64,000 bases of DNA from Terriglobales bacterium (lineage in GTDB: Bacteria; Acidobacteriota; Terriglobia; Terriglobales; Acidobacteriaceae), in contig DASPRM010000139.1 in the NCBI GenBank assembly GCA_035624455.1, positions 1 through 64,000 on the forward strand, read 5' to 3'. A model generated the notes under the pieces. That model saw nothing but the letters and a program-made list of their open reading frames with translations, ran no database searches and was not told the DNA's origin. Below are positions 41,632-50,191 of the stretch, piece by piece. A program made the position numbers and the translations under genes. Within the stretch, counting starts at the first letter, position 1. The number at the start of each line of letters is the position of its first letter.

Positions 41632-41707
41632 GCACCGGTGGTGAAGAGGCAAACACGGTGGTCTGCAAAACCGCTATTCGCGGGTTCGAATCCCGCCCGG
41701 TGCTCCA
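41632..41707 (+). tRNA. tRNA-Cys (anticodon GCA)
   Basis: A complete cloverleaf. The acceptor stem GCACCGG (41632-41638) pairs with CCGGTGC (41697-41703). The D stem is GTG/CAC. The anticodon stem GTGGT/ACCGC has loop CTGCAAA with anticodon GCA at 41665-41667. The variable loop is TATTC and the T arm is GCGGG-TTCGAAT-CCCGC. The discriminator is U73, an identity element of tRNA-Cys, and CCA is encoded (41705-41707). It starts two bases after the SUMT stop codon, so it can only be transcribed as part of the reductase operon unless a promoter lies within cobA. This anticodon reads both Cys codons used in the leader peptide. Confidence 0.97.
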
Positions 41708-41741
41708 GGATTTAAGCAGTGCAATTTAACAAGGAGGGGTC

Positions 41742-41870
41742 ATGAGTGCACAAACAGAGGCAGGTAGCAAGTCGAAGTTCCGTCTTTCACTGGATGCCTG
41801 GGCAGTGCTGATTGCGTTGGCTTCAGCGGTACTGGTGCGAGCGGGAATCTTGAAGCACGTGCCCTGGTAA
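41742..41870 (+). CDS. 42-residue single-pass membrane peptide
   Basis: An ATG at 41742 preceded by AAGGAGGGG gives a 42-residue protein. The first 16 residues are polar and basic (SAQTEAGSKSKFR). The rest is one hydrophobic helix (DAWAVLIALASAVLVRAGIL) ending KHVPW. It lies 34 bases after the tRNA-Cys and 31 bases before the YeiH-type transporter gene. The strong ribosome site and position make it likely to be real. It resembles the small accessory subunits found next to some transporters, but no family is recognised. Confidence 0.75.
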   Translation: MSAQTEAGSKSKFRLSLDAWAVLIALASAVLVRAGILKHVPW

Positions 41871-41901
41871 ATGGGGCAGAAAAATACAGGGGGAGATATT
41901 T

Positions 41902-42987
41902 ATGGCCGGGTCCATTGCTTTACCGCGAGTAGAACCACTCAGTTCCACTTGGAAGGTGCTGCGCCTGTTGCCGGGGGTGCTGCTGCTGGGCGCAATCGGC
42001 TATGCCGGAAAAGTGCTGGAGCAGACGATCAATACCTATTCCAAAGCCCATCACCTGACCGTGCCCAACATCGAGTACGTGCTCTGGGCGATCGCGATCG
42101 GGTTAGTGATTTCGAACACCCTGACCATTCCGGAATTTTTTCGGCCTGGGATCGCAACTTACGAATTCTGGCTGAAGGCGGGCATCGTGCTGCTGGGATC
42201 CAGGTTCCTGCTGGGAGATGTCGCGAGGCTGGGTGGTATCAGTCTGGCGTTGGTGGGGATCGAGCTGGTGGTTGCGATCACGCTCATGACCCTTTTGGGG
42301 AAGGCATTTAAGCTTCGTCCTAAGCTGACTTCGCTATTGGCGGTGGGCTCGGCGGTGTGCGGAGTATCAGCAATCATCGCGACCAGAGGCGCGATCGATG
42401 CAGACGACGAGGATTCCTCGTTGGCGATTGCCGCCATCCTGGCATTAGGAGCGCTAGCGCTATTCACGTTTCCGCTGATCGGGCACAGCTTGCACATGAG
42501 CGATCACGCATATGGCATGTGGGCCGGGTTAGCAGTCGACAATACTGCCGAAGCCACCGCCGCCGGTGCGCTTTATTCGGATACTGCCAGCAAGATCGCG
42601 GTCCTGGCAAAAACCACACGCAATGCCATGATCGGATTTGTGGTGCTGGCCTACGCTATCTACTGGGCAGGACTTGGGCAGGCCAGGCAAGTGCGAAACA
42701 AGGGCTGGTTCCTATGGCAGAAGTTTCCCAAGTTTGTTCTGGGCTTTCTTCTGATTTCGGTTCTCGCTACGTATCACGCGTTTAATAAGGCACAGCTCGG
42801 TAATTTGGCGAACCTATCACGATGGGCATTTCTGCTGACCTTCGCCGGCGTGGGCTTGCGGACCAACTTTCGGGAGATGCGCAAGCAGGGGCTACGGCCG
42901 TTTGTGGTGGGCGCTCTGGGAGAGATCGCAATCGCGGTTGTAACCCTGGGCCTGGTAGTTGGAGCCAATGCCTTGTTCCATTTGTAG
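41902..42987 (+). CDS. YeiH-family putative sulfate exporter
   Basis: A polytopic membrane protein of 361 residues with about ten hydrophobic helices, matching the conserved hypothetical protein 698 / YeiH (UPF0324) family. Signature stretches are AGIVLLGSRFLLGDVARLG, LLAVGSAVCGVSAIIATRGA and MWAGLAVDNTAEATAAGALY. The family is annotated as putative sulfate exporter; in enterobacteria yeiH is next to the sulfite-responsive regulator gene yeiE. Here its place in a sulfite reductase/siroheme/tRNA-Cys operon independently supports a role in sulfur oxyanion handling. GGGGGAG precedes the ATG. A terminator follows the gene. Confidence 0.88.
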   Translation: MAGSIALPRVEPLSSTWKVLRLLPGVLLLGAIGYAGKVLEQTINTYSKAHHLTVPNIEYVLWAIAIGLVISNTLTIPEFFRPGIATYEFWLKAGIVLLGSRFLLGDVARLGGISLALVGIELVVAITLMTLLGKAFKLRPKLTSLLAVGSAVCGVSAIIATRGAIDADDEDSSLAIAAILALGALALFTFPLIGHSLHMSDHAYGMWAGLAVDNTAEATAAGALYSDTASKIAVLAKTTRNAMIGFVVLAYAIYWAGLGQARQVRNKGWFLWQKFPKFVLGFLLISVLATYHAFNKAQLGNLANLSRWAFLLTFAGVGLRTNFREMRKQGLRPFVVGALGEIAIAVVTLGLVVGANALFHL

Positions 42988-42996
42988 AGGAATTCC

Positions 42997-43048
42997 ACCG
43001 GCCGAGAGACGGACTTAGGCAGAAATCACGTCCTTTCGGCCGGTTTTT
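42997..43048 (+). terminator. Terminator closing the sulfur operon
   Basis: A 9-bp stem, ACCGGCCGA (42997-43005) and TCGGCCGGT (43036-43044), is followed by TTTT. It lies 9 bases after the YeiH stop, so the whole unit from 38336 to 43048 can be a single transcript. Confidence 0.85.
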
Positions 43049-43201
43049 CCCTGGCCTGGCTGGCTGCGCTTGTCCGGTTACCCTGCCTTTCCCCTTTGTA
43101 ACTTGCCTGGATCCTTCTGAGGAACAAAACTAAACGGCACGGTCCCGATGGGGATCGGTGCGCCCGAGCGCACATAACGGTTGTGGTGTGAGAGAGTCCC
43201 C

Positions 43202-44983
43202 ATGAGTGCGACGCTAACCCGCGCCCCTGAGAGTGCCGTGCCGGCTGATCTGGCTAAGTTGCTTTCGATCTACACCCAATTTGCCGACCACTTCGGTCTG
43301 GAGCCCGCACCCGCGCACGATGCGTCAGCGGCGGCACGGGCTTTGCCGCAGGTCGAGCAGTGGATGGATCGCCTCGACCAGAGCGTTCAAACCTACCAGC
43401 TCCGCCTATTGACGCAGAGTTCGGCATTGGGAGATTCCAGCGAAAAAATACGTGTCCTGCTGGGCCGCTATCTGGACAAGCGGGTAAAGAGTGCGGCGGA
43501 TCGCGGCAAGATCGACTTTCTGCTAGCACATTACTTCGGAGCGCAAGCGCCAAAGGAATTTCATACGCGAGAGGTATCGCTGGCCGACGTGGCCGAGGTA
43601 TTGCTGCCGATCATCGGGAGAGTTCCACGAAGCGAACTGGAGCAAAACCCGAAGCTGGAGGATCTGGTCACGGCCTTAGCCGAGTCCAAGAGTCTGGAGG
43701 AGTTGAAGGAGCGGGCGATCATGGATCGCGCGAGGTCCTTCAAGGCGGGATTAGGCAATGAATACCTGCTACCAGCAAACCTGGTGGCCTGCACGCGTCT
43801 CAACTACCTGCTGCGCCGCCGCTGCTCAGAGCTGATGAAGAGCGACCTGGCGGCAATCGAAGCTGATCTTGATCAGCTGGCGATGATGGGGGAAGAGTGC
43901 GTAGATTGCACGGCAGCAAACTTGTCCGCGATTGAACCGATCTCCAGCGTAAAGGAAATCTGCCAGCGCTGGCAGGCACCACGCGTGTCCGAATATGGCA
44001 CGGAGACGCCGTATGCTCAGGTGCTGGCGCTGAAGAAGGCCGTGACGCGAGCCGTGCGGAAAGCGGAATCGGCTGCCAGGGGATCCGCGGAGGAATCAGG
44101 GGTCATGAACACTAACTCGGAAGCGAAATCAGCCGGCGCTAGCGAAGATGGTAGCGGCCCGGTAATGGACACTGCCGCAGTCCGCCGCATGCTAGAGGCA
44201 GCCTGGGAGCAGAAGGCGTCGCAGTTGCAGGCGACCTTGGTCTCGGCAGAGGCGCGTCAAGCAGAGCTCGCGGAAAAGGTTAGAACGCTCGAAAGCGAAA
44301 TCGAAGTTCTTAAAGCGGAGCTTGAACTGCGGCCGGAAATACCGAACCTGCCACTGGGTACGACGGATGCTGCCTTGGAACAGCTAGGGAAAGCGGTTCA
44401 GACGACTGCGGTAGAGAAGGCTTCTGTAGAAGATCATTCTGCTGAGAATACTTCCGCTATCAACGGCTCGGCTGGGAGTCCTGCTATCGAGGATGCTTCC
44501 GCGGGGCACGATCTTGACGCCCAGGAACCCGCAGAGAGTGCGTCGAAGAAGCCGGCTAATGGCTTCAACCCGAGTCCGCAACTGCCGGAGCCGGTCCGTC
44601 GCAGCCTGGATCTCTGCATCAAGCAGATCGAGGCAGGACTGGCGCACCTCGAGAAATCGAAACCGAGCATTGGCCCGATTAACCTGACTTTCGGGACGCT
44701 TCCAGTTCCGTTGTCGGCGCCGGAAGTGAAGGCTTTCCTGGAACCCGATATTCCGTTTTCCTCGTTGATTCGCGACGCTGCCGCGGCAAAGACTTACATA
44801 CTGTATGCGGCCACTCAGAAGGCTAAGGACAAGGGGCAGAACTTAGCTAGTGCAGTAGGAGCGGCGCAAACACTCGCTAATACGATCGAAAGCTGGCTCA
44901 ATGCCGCGAGTGGAGGAGACGCCACAATGCTCGCGCAGGTGCGAAGCGAACTCTCTTCCGTTGTGCAACAAAACCACAGCTGA
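43202..44983 (+). CDS. Uncharacterised large cytoplasmic protein with coiled coil
   Basis: A protein of 593 residues from ATG 43202; no family recognised. No signal peptide or membrane helix is seen. Residues 1-300 are mostly helical and look globular, with LPQVEQWMDRLDQSVQTYQLR and YLDKRVKSAADRGKIDFLLAHYFG. One CVDC pair lies near residue 240. A predicted coiled coil follows at about 340-390 (WEQKASQLQATLVSAEARQA and on). A Ser/Glu/Asn-rich, probably disordered linker covers about 400-460, and a final helical domain about 460-593. It starts about 215 bases after the YeiH stop, beyond that operon's terminator. I consider it a lineage-specific gene, but this needs a search. Confidence 0.75.
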   Translation: MSATLTRAPESAVPADLAKLLSIYTQFADHFGLEPAPAHDASAAARALPQVEQWMDRLDQSVQTYQLRLLTQSSALGDSSEKIRVLLGRYLDKRVKSAADRGKIDFLLAHYFGAQAPKEFHTREVSLADVAEVLLPIIGRVPRSELEQNPKLEDLVTALAESKSLEELKERAIMDRARSFKAGLGNEYLLPANLVACTRLNYLLRRRCSELMKSDLAAIEADLDQLAMMGEECVDCTAANLSAIEPISSVKEICQRWQAPRVSEYGTETPYAQVLALKKAVTRAVRKAESAARGSAEESGVMNTNSEAKSAGASEDGSGPVMDTAAVRRMLEAAWEQKASQLQATLVSAEARQAELAEKVRTLESEIEVLKAELELRPEIPNLPLGTTDAALEQLGKAVQTTAVEKASVEDHSAENTSAINGSAGSPAIEDASAGHDLDAQEPAESASKKPANGFNPSPQLPEPVRRSLDLCIKQIEAGLAHLEKSKPSIGPINLTFGTLPVPLSAPEVKAFLEPDIPFSSLIRDAAAAKTYILYAATQKAKDKGQNLASAVGAAQTLANTIESWLNAASGGDATMLAQVRSELSSVVQQNHS

Positions 44984-45111
44984 CGCGATCGGCAAGAGCA
45001 TATTCCCCGCCCTTGGGCTGAATGACAAGGCTGAGCTGGGCTTGTGAACCGGGCCATCCGAGCGTAACTTCCTTGCCCTTCTGACTGCCCCAATAAGGCA
45101 TCATAGATCGC

Positions 45112-45591
45112 ATGGAGTTCTGGGAACACGTTCATATCACCGGAGGCGCACTAAAGCGCTGGCTGATCGCGCAAACCTATGACGCTTTGGCAGTGGCTGG
45201 GTTATGGCTGGTGGGATTATCCATCATTCGAATCCCCTGGGCTCCGCTGTGGGCGATTCTGGGAGGTTTGTTCCAGTTCGTGCCTAATGTGGGTGGTGTG
45301 CTTACCATAATCGGACCAGCCACAGTTGCAGGCCTGACGGGCGTTTTCAGTGGCAACTGGCAGAAACTGCTCTACCTGCTGATCCTGTATGCCGTGGTGG
45401 TTGTGGTGGACGGACTCGTATTGCAGCCGGTGATCATGAAGCGGACGGCAAAGGTGCCCATCTGGGCCTCGCTCACCGTTCCCATCGTTCTGGGACTATT
45501 TCTAGGCTTTTGGGGAGTGCTCATCTCAGCCCCTCTGCTGGCGGTGTTCTTTACCTATCGGGCGAAAAAGCGGGAGAGTGCGGCACAGTAG
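45112..45591 (+). CDS. AI-2E (PerM) family permease, short form
   Basis: A 159-residue membrane protein corresponding to the C-terminal half of AI-2E/PerM transporters (usual length about 350). It contains the conserved re-entrant region and terminal helices: RWLIAQTYDALAVAGLWLVG, ILGGLFQFVPNVGGVLTII, LVLQPVIMKRTAKVPIWASL and FWGVLISAPLLAVFF. The N-terminal three or four helices are missing, and the 128 bases upstream do not encode them in any frame. It may be a truncated gene or a genuine short variant. Transport of autoinducer-2 is doubtful for most of this family; Na+/H+ exchange has been reported for others. Confidence 0.7.
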   Translation: MEFWEHVHITGGALKRWLIAQTYDALAVAGLWLVGLSIIRIPWAPLWAILGGLFQFVPNVGGVLTIIGPATVAGLTGVFSGNWQKLLYLLILYAVVVVVDGLVLQPVIMKRTAKVPIWASLTVPIVLGLFLGFWGVLISAPLLAVFFTYRAKKRESAAQ

Positions 45592-45960
45592 GGATTTTGG
45601 GTGAAGGAAAAACATGGATGCTTCGCCCGACAACCGGGCTCAGCATGCCCCCCTTCGGTAGGCCCGGAGTTCAGTGCAAAACAAGCGGGGACACGGATGC
45701 GAATTCTCCTTATGCCGCCGAAGATGCGGCGCTGGCGAATGCCGCCTAAGCACAGTCTTTTGTCGCAGTCAGCGATCCGACGGTATTTCGAGTGGTCTCT
45801 GACGATATCCGATCGAGGAACAAGCACTGTCCAAATGGTATAATCATCAGCTGGTTCGGTCGGTTTCTGGCAGCCAAGATCGGGGCGCATCATGAACGGC
45901 GCTCGCCGGCTTCTCGAATCAGACTCCCTCAAGTTATCGATTACGTAACGAGGTCGCACT
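45592..45960 (+). promoter_or_regulatory. yebC upstream region with a TATAAT box
   Basis: These 369 bases hold no convincing gene. A perfect TATAAT stands at 45839-45844, 116 bases before the yebC ATG; no good -35 is found at the usual distance. If used it would give a leader of about 110 bases. Confidence 0.4.
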
Positions 45961-46707
45961 ATGTCTGGCCATTCAAAGTGGGCCACCATTAAGCATAAAA
46001 AGGGCGCTTTGGACGCCAAGCGCGGCAAGATTTTTACTCGCCTAATTAAGGAAATCACCATTGCAGCCAAGAGCGGCGGTGATCCCGACAAGAACCCCCG
46101 TCTGCGCAAGGCGGTGGCCGATGCCAAGGCGGAGAATATGCCCGCAGACAATATCAAACGGGCCATACAGCGCGGAACCGGCGAGCTGCCTGGCGTCTCT
46201 TACGAAGAATTCACACTTGAGGGATATGGCCCGGGTGGCGTGGCGTTGCTGGTGGAGATCTCCAGCGATAACCGCAATCGCACCGTGAGTGAGATTCGCC
46301 ATGTTTTTACCAAGAACGGTGGCAACATGGCCGAAGCTGGTGCGGTGGCCTGGATGTTCCACAAGAAGGGTGACATTGTCGTTCCGAAATCTGCGGCCAA
46401 AGAAGACGATCTGATGAACATCGTGCTGGAGAATGGCGGCGAGGACTTGAAGGACGACGGGGAGACCTGGGAAGTCCTGACCGATCCCTCGAGTTTTGAA
46501 AGCGTTTTGGAGGCGATCAAGAAAGCTAAAATTACCCCGACTACTGCAGAAGTTGGGATGGTGCCGCAGAATTACATCAAACTGGAGGGCCAGGCCGCCA
46601 ACACGATGATCCGCCTGATTGAGGCCTTAGACGATCATGATGATGTGCAGCACGTGTGGTCGAACTTCGACGTGGACATCAAGCAACTGGAGGAAGTGGC
46701 CGGGTAG
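45961..46707 (+). CDS. YebC/PmpR-type protein
   Basis: A protein of 248 residues with the complete TACO1/YebC fold: [20 protein letters not shown] start, the helical N-terminal domain, [30 protein letters not shown], and [21 protein letters not shown]. YebC proteins were described as transcriptional regulators; more recent work shows that YebC homologues assist translation of proline-rich or otherwise stalling sequences on the ribosome. A terminator follows directly. In many genomes yebC is next to ruvC; here it is not. Confidence 0.95.
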   Translation: MSGHSKWATIKHKKGALDAKRGKIFTRLIKEITIAAKSGGDPDKNPRLRKAVADAKAENMPADNIKRAIQRGTGELPGVSYEEFTLEGYGPGGVALLVEISSDNRNRTVSEIRHVFTKNGGNMAEAGAVAWMFHKKGDIVVPKSAAKEDDLMNIVLENGGEDLKDDGETWEVLTDPSSFESVLEAIKKAKITPTTAEVGMVPQNYIKLEGQAANTMIRLIEALDDHDDVQHVWSNFDVDIKQLEEVAG

Positions 46708-46729
46708 GCTTCGACCGAATTCGACAGTG

Positions 46730-46757
46730 GGCCGCCGAAGTGGCGGCCTTTTCTTTT
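46730..46757 (+). terminator. Terminator after yebC
   Basis: A 7-bp stem, GGCCGCC (46730-46736) and GGCGGCC (46742-46748), has a 5-base loop and is followed by TTTTCTTTT. Confidence 0.88.
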
Positions 46758-46844
46758 GTCAGCTGGATGCGAGTAGGACTCGATTCCTATCGTGCTCGCC
46801 TGATACATTCTTTATCTGGTCAGCAAGAGATTAGCAGAGGGTCG

Positions 46845-47453
46845 ATGAGGATTGCCGGGATTGTCCTGTTGCTGTTGATCGCAAATCCGTGCGGGAAAGC
46901 ACAAAATTCGGCAGAGAGTCCGCTGCATCAACCGGTCTGGGAATTTGGACCCTGGGTCGGCGGTGGCACAGGGCTTGGCAGTGCATCGGAGTTCAAATTC
47001 ATTAGTGCAGGCGCCCGCATCGGCCGCGTGCTGACCAACGAGATCGGCACCGGCGGATTTCGGGGGACGTTTGAATGGGCTGCCGATCTGATGCCTATTT
47101 ACGAAGTCCGGCAGTCTTTGTTTTACACGTCCGGACCGAGTGAATGGATCTACGGCGGGGCATTCAATCCCATAGTGCTTAAATGGAATTGGACCGCCAA
47201 TCCGCGGATTATTCCTCATTTTGAAGCCGAGGGCGGAGTTCTGTTCACTACCAAGGAGGTGCCGCCTGGGGATACGTCGCGGGTGAATTTTCTGCCAGGA
47301 GGAGCATTTGGGATTTACGTTATGCGCTCCAATCGGCAGGCAGTAGATCTGTCAGTTCATATCACCCATATTTCCAATGCCAGCATGGGAGACCACAATC
47401 CGGGAATCAATGCCACCATGCAGTTTCGTGTGGGATATACCTGGTTCAAGTAA
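46845..47453 (+). CDS. PagL-like acyloxyacyl hydrolase (lipid A 3-O-deacylase)
   Basis: An outer-membrane 8-stranded barrel enzyme of 202 residues from ATG 46845 (AGAGGG upstream). It has a signal peptide (GIVLLLLIANPCGKAQ). The PagL signature is near the C terminus: HITHISNASMGDHNPGIN, with the catalytic His-x-Ser (HIS) followed by NPG, and an aromatic terminus GYTWFK for BAM insertion. PagL removes the 3-O-linked acyl chain of lipid A, which lowers its immunogenicity and changes membrane permeability. The catalytic Glu of the triad is not placed with certainty. It lies between yebC and the folate enzyme. Confidence 0.85.
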   Translation: MRIAGIVLLLLIANPCGKAQNSAESPLHQPVWEFGPWVGGGTGLGSASEFKFISAGARIGRVLTNEIGTGGFRGTFEWAADLMPIYEVRQSLFYTSGPSEWIYGGAFNPIVLKWNWTANPRIIPHFEAEGGVLFTTKEVPPGDTSRVNFLPGGAFGIYVMRSNRQAVDLSVHITHISNASMGDHNPGINATMQFRVGYTWFK

Positions 47454-47483
47454 GATTCTGATTTGTTAGAGCGTCGGTCAGAC

Positions 47484-48956
47484 ATGTCCACCATTGTTGA
47501 ATGCGTCCCCAATTTTTCCGAAGGCCGCGACGCCGGCAAAGTGGATGCAATTGTTGCAGCCATGAAGGTGCCAGGCGTTTATCTGTTGGACCGAGAAATG
47601 GACGCCGATCACAACCGCTGCGTGATCACGCTTGCGGGCGACCGCGTGGCTATCGCAGAGGCAGCCATCCGCGGGGTTGGGAAAGCCGCCGAGTTGATCG
47701 ATCTCAATCGCCACCAGGGGGCGCATCCCCGCATGGGGGCGGCCGACGTCGTGCCCTTTATTCCGATTGAAGGCGTGAGTCTGGAAGATTGCGTGCAAAT
47801 CGCTCGAGGCGTGGGCGACGAGATCTGGAAGCGTTATCAGATTCCGGTTTATTTCTACGAAGCGGCGGCAACCACGCCGGAGCGGCAGAATCTCGAGAAT
47901 ATCAGGCGCGGGCAATTTGAAGGTATTCGCGATGAAATCGCCACCAATCCAGTGCGGAAACCAGATGTGGGCGAAGCCCGCGTGCATCCGACGGCTGGAG
48001 CGACAGTGGTGGGAGCGCGGAAGTTTCTTATCGCTTATAACGTTTTCCTGAACACGCCCGATGTTGAGATAGCGAAGAAAGTGGCGAAGGCAGTGCGGTT
48101 CTCGTCCGGTGGTTTGCGTTATGTGAAGGGGGCGGGTTTCTTGGTACGTGGGCTGGCGCAAGTCTCGATGAACCTAACCGATTTTGACCAGACTCCGATT
48201 GGCCGCGTCTTTGAATTCGTGCGCAGGGAAGCTGCGCGGTACGGCGTGGCTCCGGTAAGCAGTGAGATTGTCGGCCTGATCCCCAAGAAAGCCCTGGAAG
48301 ATGCGGCTGAATGGTTCCTGCAGGTAGAGAACTTTGATTCCTCTCTGATTCTGGAAAACCGGCTGGCCGCGATCATGGGTGGAAAAATGGCAGTGGGGGG
48401 CTTGCGCGCAGGGGTTGAGCCGTTCGTGGAGCAACTGGCAGCTCCTACTGCGACACCGGGAGGAGGCAGCGCCGCCGCAGCGGCAGGCGCGATGGCCGCT
48501 GGACTGGCGCACATGGTGGCAGCCATGTCGCGGGGGAAGAAGAATTATGTACAGAATGAGCGCGAGCTAAGCGAAGCCATCGCGCGGCTTTCATGGCTGC
48601 GCGAGGAGTTGAAAGCTGCCATAGATGCGGATGCTGCCTCTTACGACAATGTAGTCAAGGCCTTCAAACAGGCGCGAGAATCTGGAAACGAGACCGGCGT
48701 GATTACAGATGCCTTGAAAGGCGCAACCAGCGTCCCCTTGAAAGTGGCGCAGCAAGCACGGGAAGTGGTTGAGATCGCTGTGAAATTGGGCCCGATCACG
48801 AACCCCAAGATGTCTTCCGACTTGACGGTAGCCAAGGCGCTCGCCGAGGCTGCCGTGAAGGGAGCGTTGGCAAATGTTGAGATCAATCTGGGAGAGTTGG
48901 AAGACGAGGCCTTCGTAAAAGAGGTTCGAAACAAAGTGGCAGCGCTCACCAGCTAG
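47484..48956 (+). CDS. ftcD: Glutamate formimidoyltransferase / formimidoyl-THF cyclodeaminase
   Basis: A bifunctional enzyme of 490 residues (ATG 47484). Residues 1-300 form the formiminotransferase, with IVECVPNFSEGRD, RHQGAHPRMGAADVVPF (the catalytic His-x-x-Met region) and the FTCD N and C lobes. From about residue 315 it is the cyclodeaminase (LAAPTATPGGGSAAAAAGAM, MVAAMSRGKKNY). Together they transfer the formimino group of formiminoglutamate (from histidine) to tetrahydrofolate and close the ring to methenyl-THF with release of ammonia. The two halves are often separate genes in bacteria; here they are fused as in animals. No hut genes are adjacent. Confidence 0.93.
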   Translation: MSTIVECVPNFSEGRDAGKVDAIVAAMKVPGVYLLDREMDADHNRCVITLAGDRVAIAEAAIRGVGKAAELIDLNRHQGAHPRMGAADVVPFIPIEGVSLEDCVQIARGVGDEIWKRYQIPVYFYEAAATTPERQNLENIRRGQFEGIRDEIATNPVRKPDVGEARVHPTAGATVVGARKFLIAYNVFLNTPDVEIAKKVAKAVRFSSGGLRYVKGAGFLVRGLAQVSMNLTDFDQTPIGRVFEFVRREAARYGVAPVSSEIVGLIPKKALEDAAEWFLQVENFDSSLILENRLAAIMGGKMAVGGLRAGVEPFVEQLAAPTATPGGGSAAAAAGAMAAGLAHMVAAMSRGKKNYVQNERELSEAIARLSWLREELKAAIDADAASYDNVVKAFKQARESGNETGVITDALKGATSVPLKVAQQAREVVEIAVKLGPITNPKMSSDLTVAKALAEAAVKGALANVEINLGELEDEAFVKEVRNKVAALTS

Positions 48957-49164
48957 ACGGGCAATTTTGGCGCTCCTCGGCTTAATCTTGGCAATGGAAG
49001 CTTGTACGCCAAGCTGCGCGCGGGTCCATGCGGGCATGTCCGGACGGGTTCGCTTCGAGGAATCAGTCCTAAAATCCATACCCAATTTCGGATAGAATGT
49101 TTCTGCAATCTCTCCGCTAGACAGGAAACCGCATCTTAGTCTGTACCAGCACCTGAGAGGTCGT

Positions 49165-50100
49165 ATGAGGCGTTTTGGGTATCTCTTCGCGCTATTGCTG
49201 AGCGGAAGCCTGAGTTTCGGGGCTGCTATGGGTACTTCCACGCGAACCGTCATTCCGGCGCGCATCCAACAGATTATTTCAGTGGATTACCGCGCGCTGC
49301 ACAATTCGCCCACCGCGATGGCGCTAAAGGAACGCGTGCTGCCTGATAATCTCAAGCAATTCGAAGCTTCGCTGAGAAGTTTTGGATTGAATCCGGACCA
49401 GGATGTCGAGCAGTTGGTGTTTGCCGCCTTCCGAGTCAAAGATAACGCCACGCCTCATCTGGTGGGCATCGCGCAGGGGCCGATTCCCAGCAGCAAACTG
49501 CTGCAGCGGATAAAGCTCAAGAAGATCACGCCCGAGAAGTACCGCACCTCGCGCATTTATCCAATGAGCAATGGCATGGCAATGACTTTCCTAGATGCTT
49601 ACACCATGCTCTTTGGGGAACGGACTGCTGTGAAGAGCGCGCTGGATGCGCGCGATGGGGAGGCCGACAACCTGAGCAGCAACCCGGAGATTAGCGACAT
49701 GATCGCCAGCGTGGAGTCAGGCGATGTGTGGAGTGTACTGGATGCGGTGGGAACCCAGAACATGATGCGCTCCACCCTGGGCGATGCGGCGCAGCTGACG
49801 GATTACAACGCGGTAAAGAAGCGCCTGCTGGGTTCCCGTTACACAATGGATTTCACCGGCGGGGTCAACTTCGATCTGGGTGTGCTCACCTCCGACAACA
49901 TGACAGCCGCAACCCTCTCGTCCTTGATCAAGGCGGGTGTACTCTACAAGAAAATGACCGCCAGCTCGGTTGAAAAAGTGGCGCTGGATAACGTCACCGT
50001 CGATTCCGACAGTTCCTTGCTGCGGCTGCATTTCAAGACTGATGACAAGCAATTCCAGTCCCTGCTGCAATCGCCATTGTTTGCGGCCGTATCACGCTAG
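49165..50100 (+). CDS. Exported hypothetical protein
   Basis: A protein of 311 residues with a signal peptide (FALLLSGSLSFGAAMG). The rest is alpha/beta and shows no motif I can assign. Features include PARIQQIISVDYRALHNSP at the start of the mature chain, DQDVEQLVFAAFRV, and a late segment KVALDNVTVDSDSSLLRLHF. There are no Cys residues in the mature part and no repeats. It resembles exported unknown-function proteins common in acidobacterial genomes. It is a single gene, closed by a terminator; the preceding folate gene ends 208 bases earlier. Confidence 0.72.
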   Translation: MRRFGYLFALLLSGSLSFGAAMGTSTRTVIPARIQQIISVDYRALHNSPTAMALKERVLPDNLKQFEASLRSFGLNPDQDVEQLVFAAFRVKDNATPHLVGIAQGPIPSSKLLQRIKLKKITPEKYRTSRIYPMSNGMAMTFLDAYTMLFGERTAVKSALDARDGEADNLSSNPEISDMIASVESGDVWSVLDAVGTQNMMRSTLGDAAQLTDYNAVKKRLLGSRYTMDFTGGVNFDLGVLTSDNMTAATLSSLIKAGVLYKKMTASSVEKVALDNVTVDSDSSLLRLHFKTDDKQFQSLLQSPLFAAVSR

Positions 50101-50120
50101 ACGATCTGCCTTAGATCAAA

Positions 50121-50150
50121 GGGCGGCAAATTGCTGCCCCTTCTTTTTTT
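50121..50150 (+). terminator. Terminator after the exported hypothetical gene
   Basis: A 7- to 9-bp stem, GGGCGGCAA with TTGCTGCCC (50121-50139, one G-T pair), is followed by CTTCTTTTTTT. It lies 21 bases after the stop codon. Confidence 0.85.
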
Positions 50151-50191
50151 GAACAAGTGGAGATCACACGACAGGCAATTGCCCTCAGCGC

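Noticed and set aside
44898-45113. A 71-codon minus-strand frame between the coiled-coil protein and the permease
   Set aside because: Its first half looks weakly protein-like, but it overlaps a well-supported gene on the other strand and lacks a ribosome site.
45510-45749. A 79-codon plus-strand frame overlapping the end of the short permease
   Set aside because: It starts within the permease in another frame and has no recognisable domain or good start.
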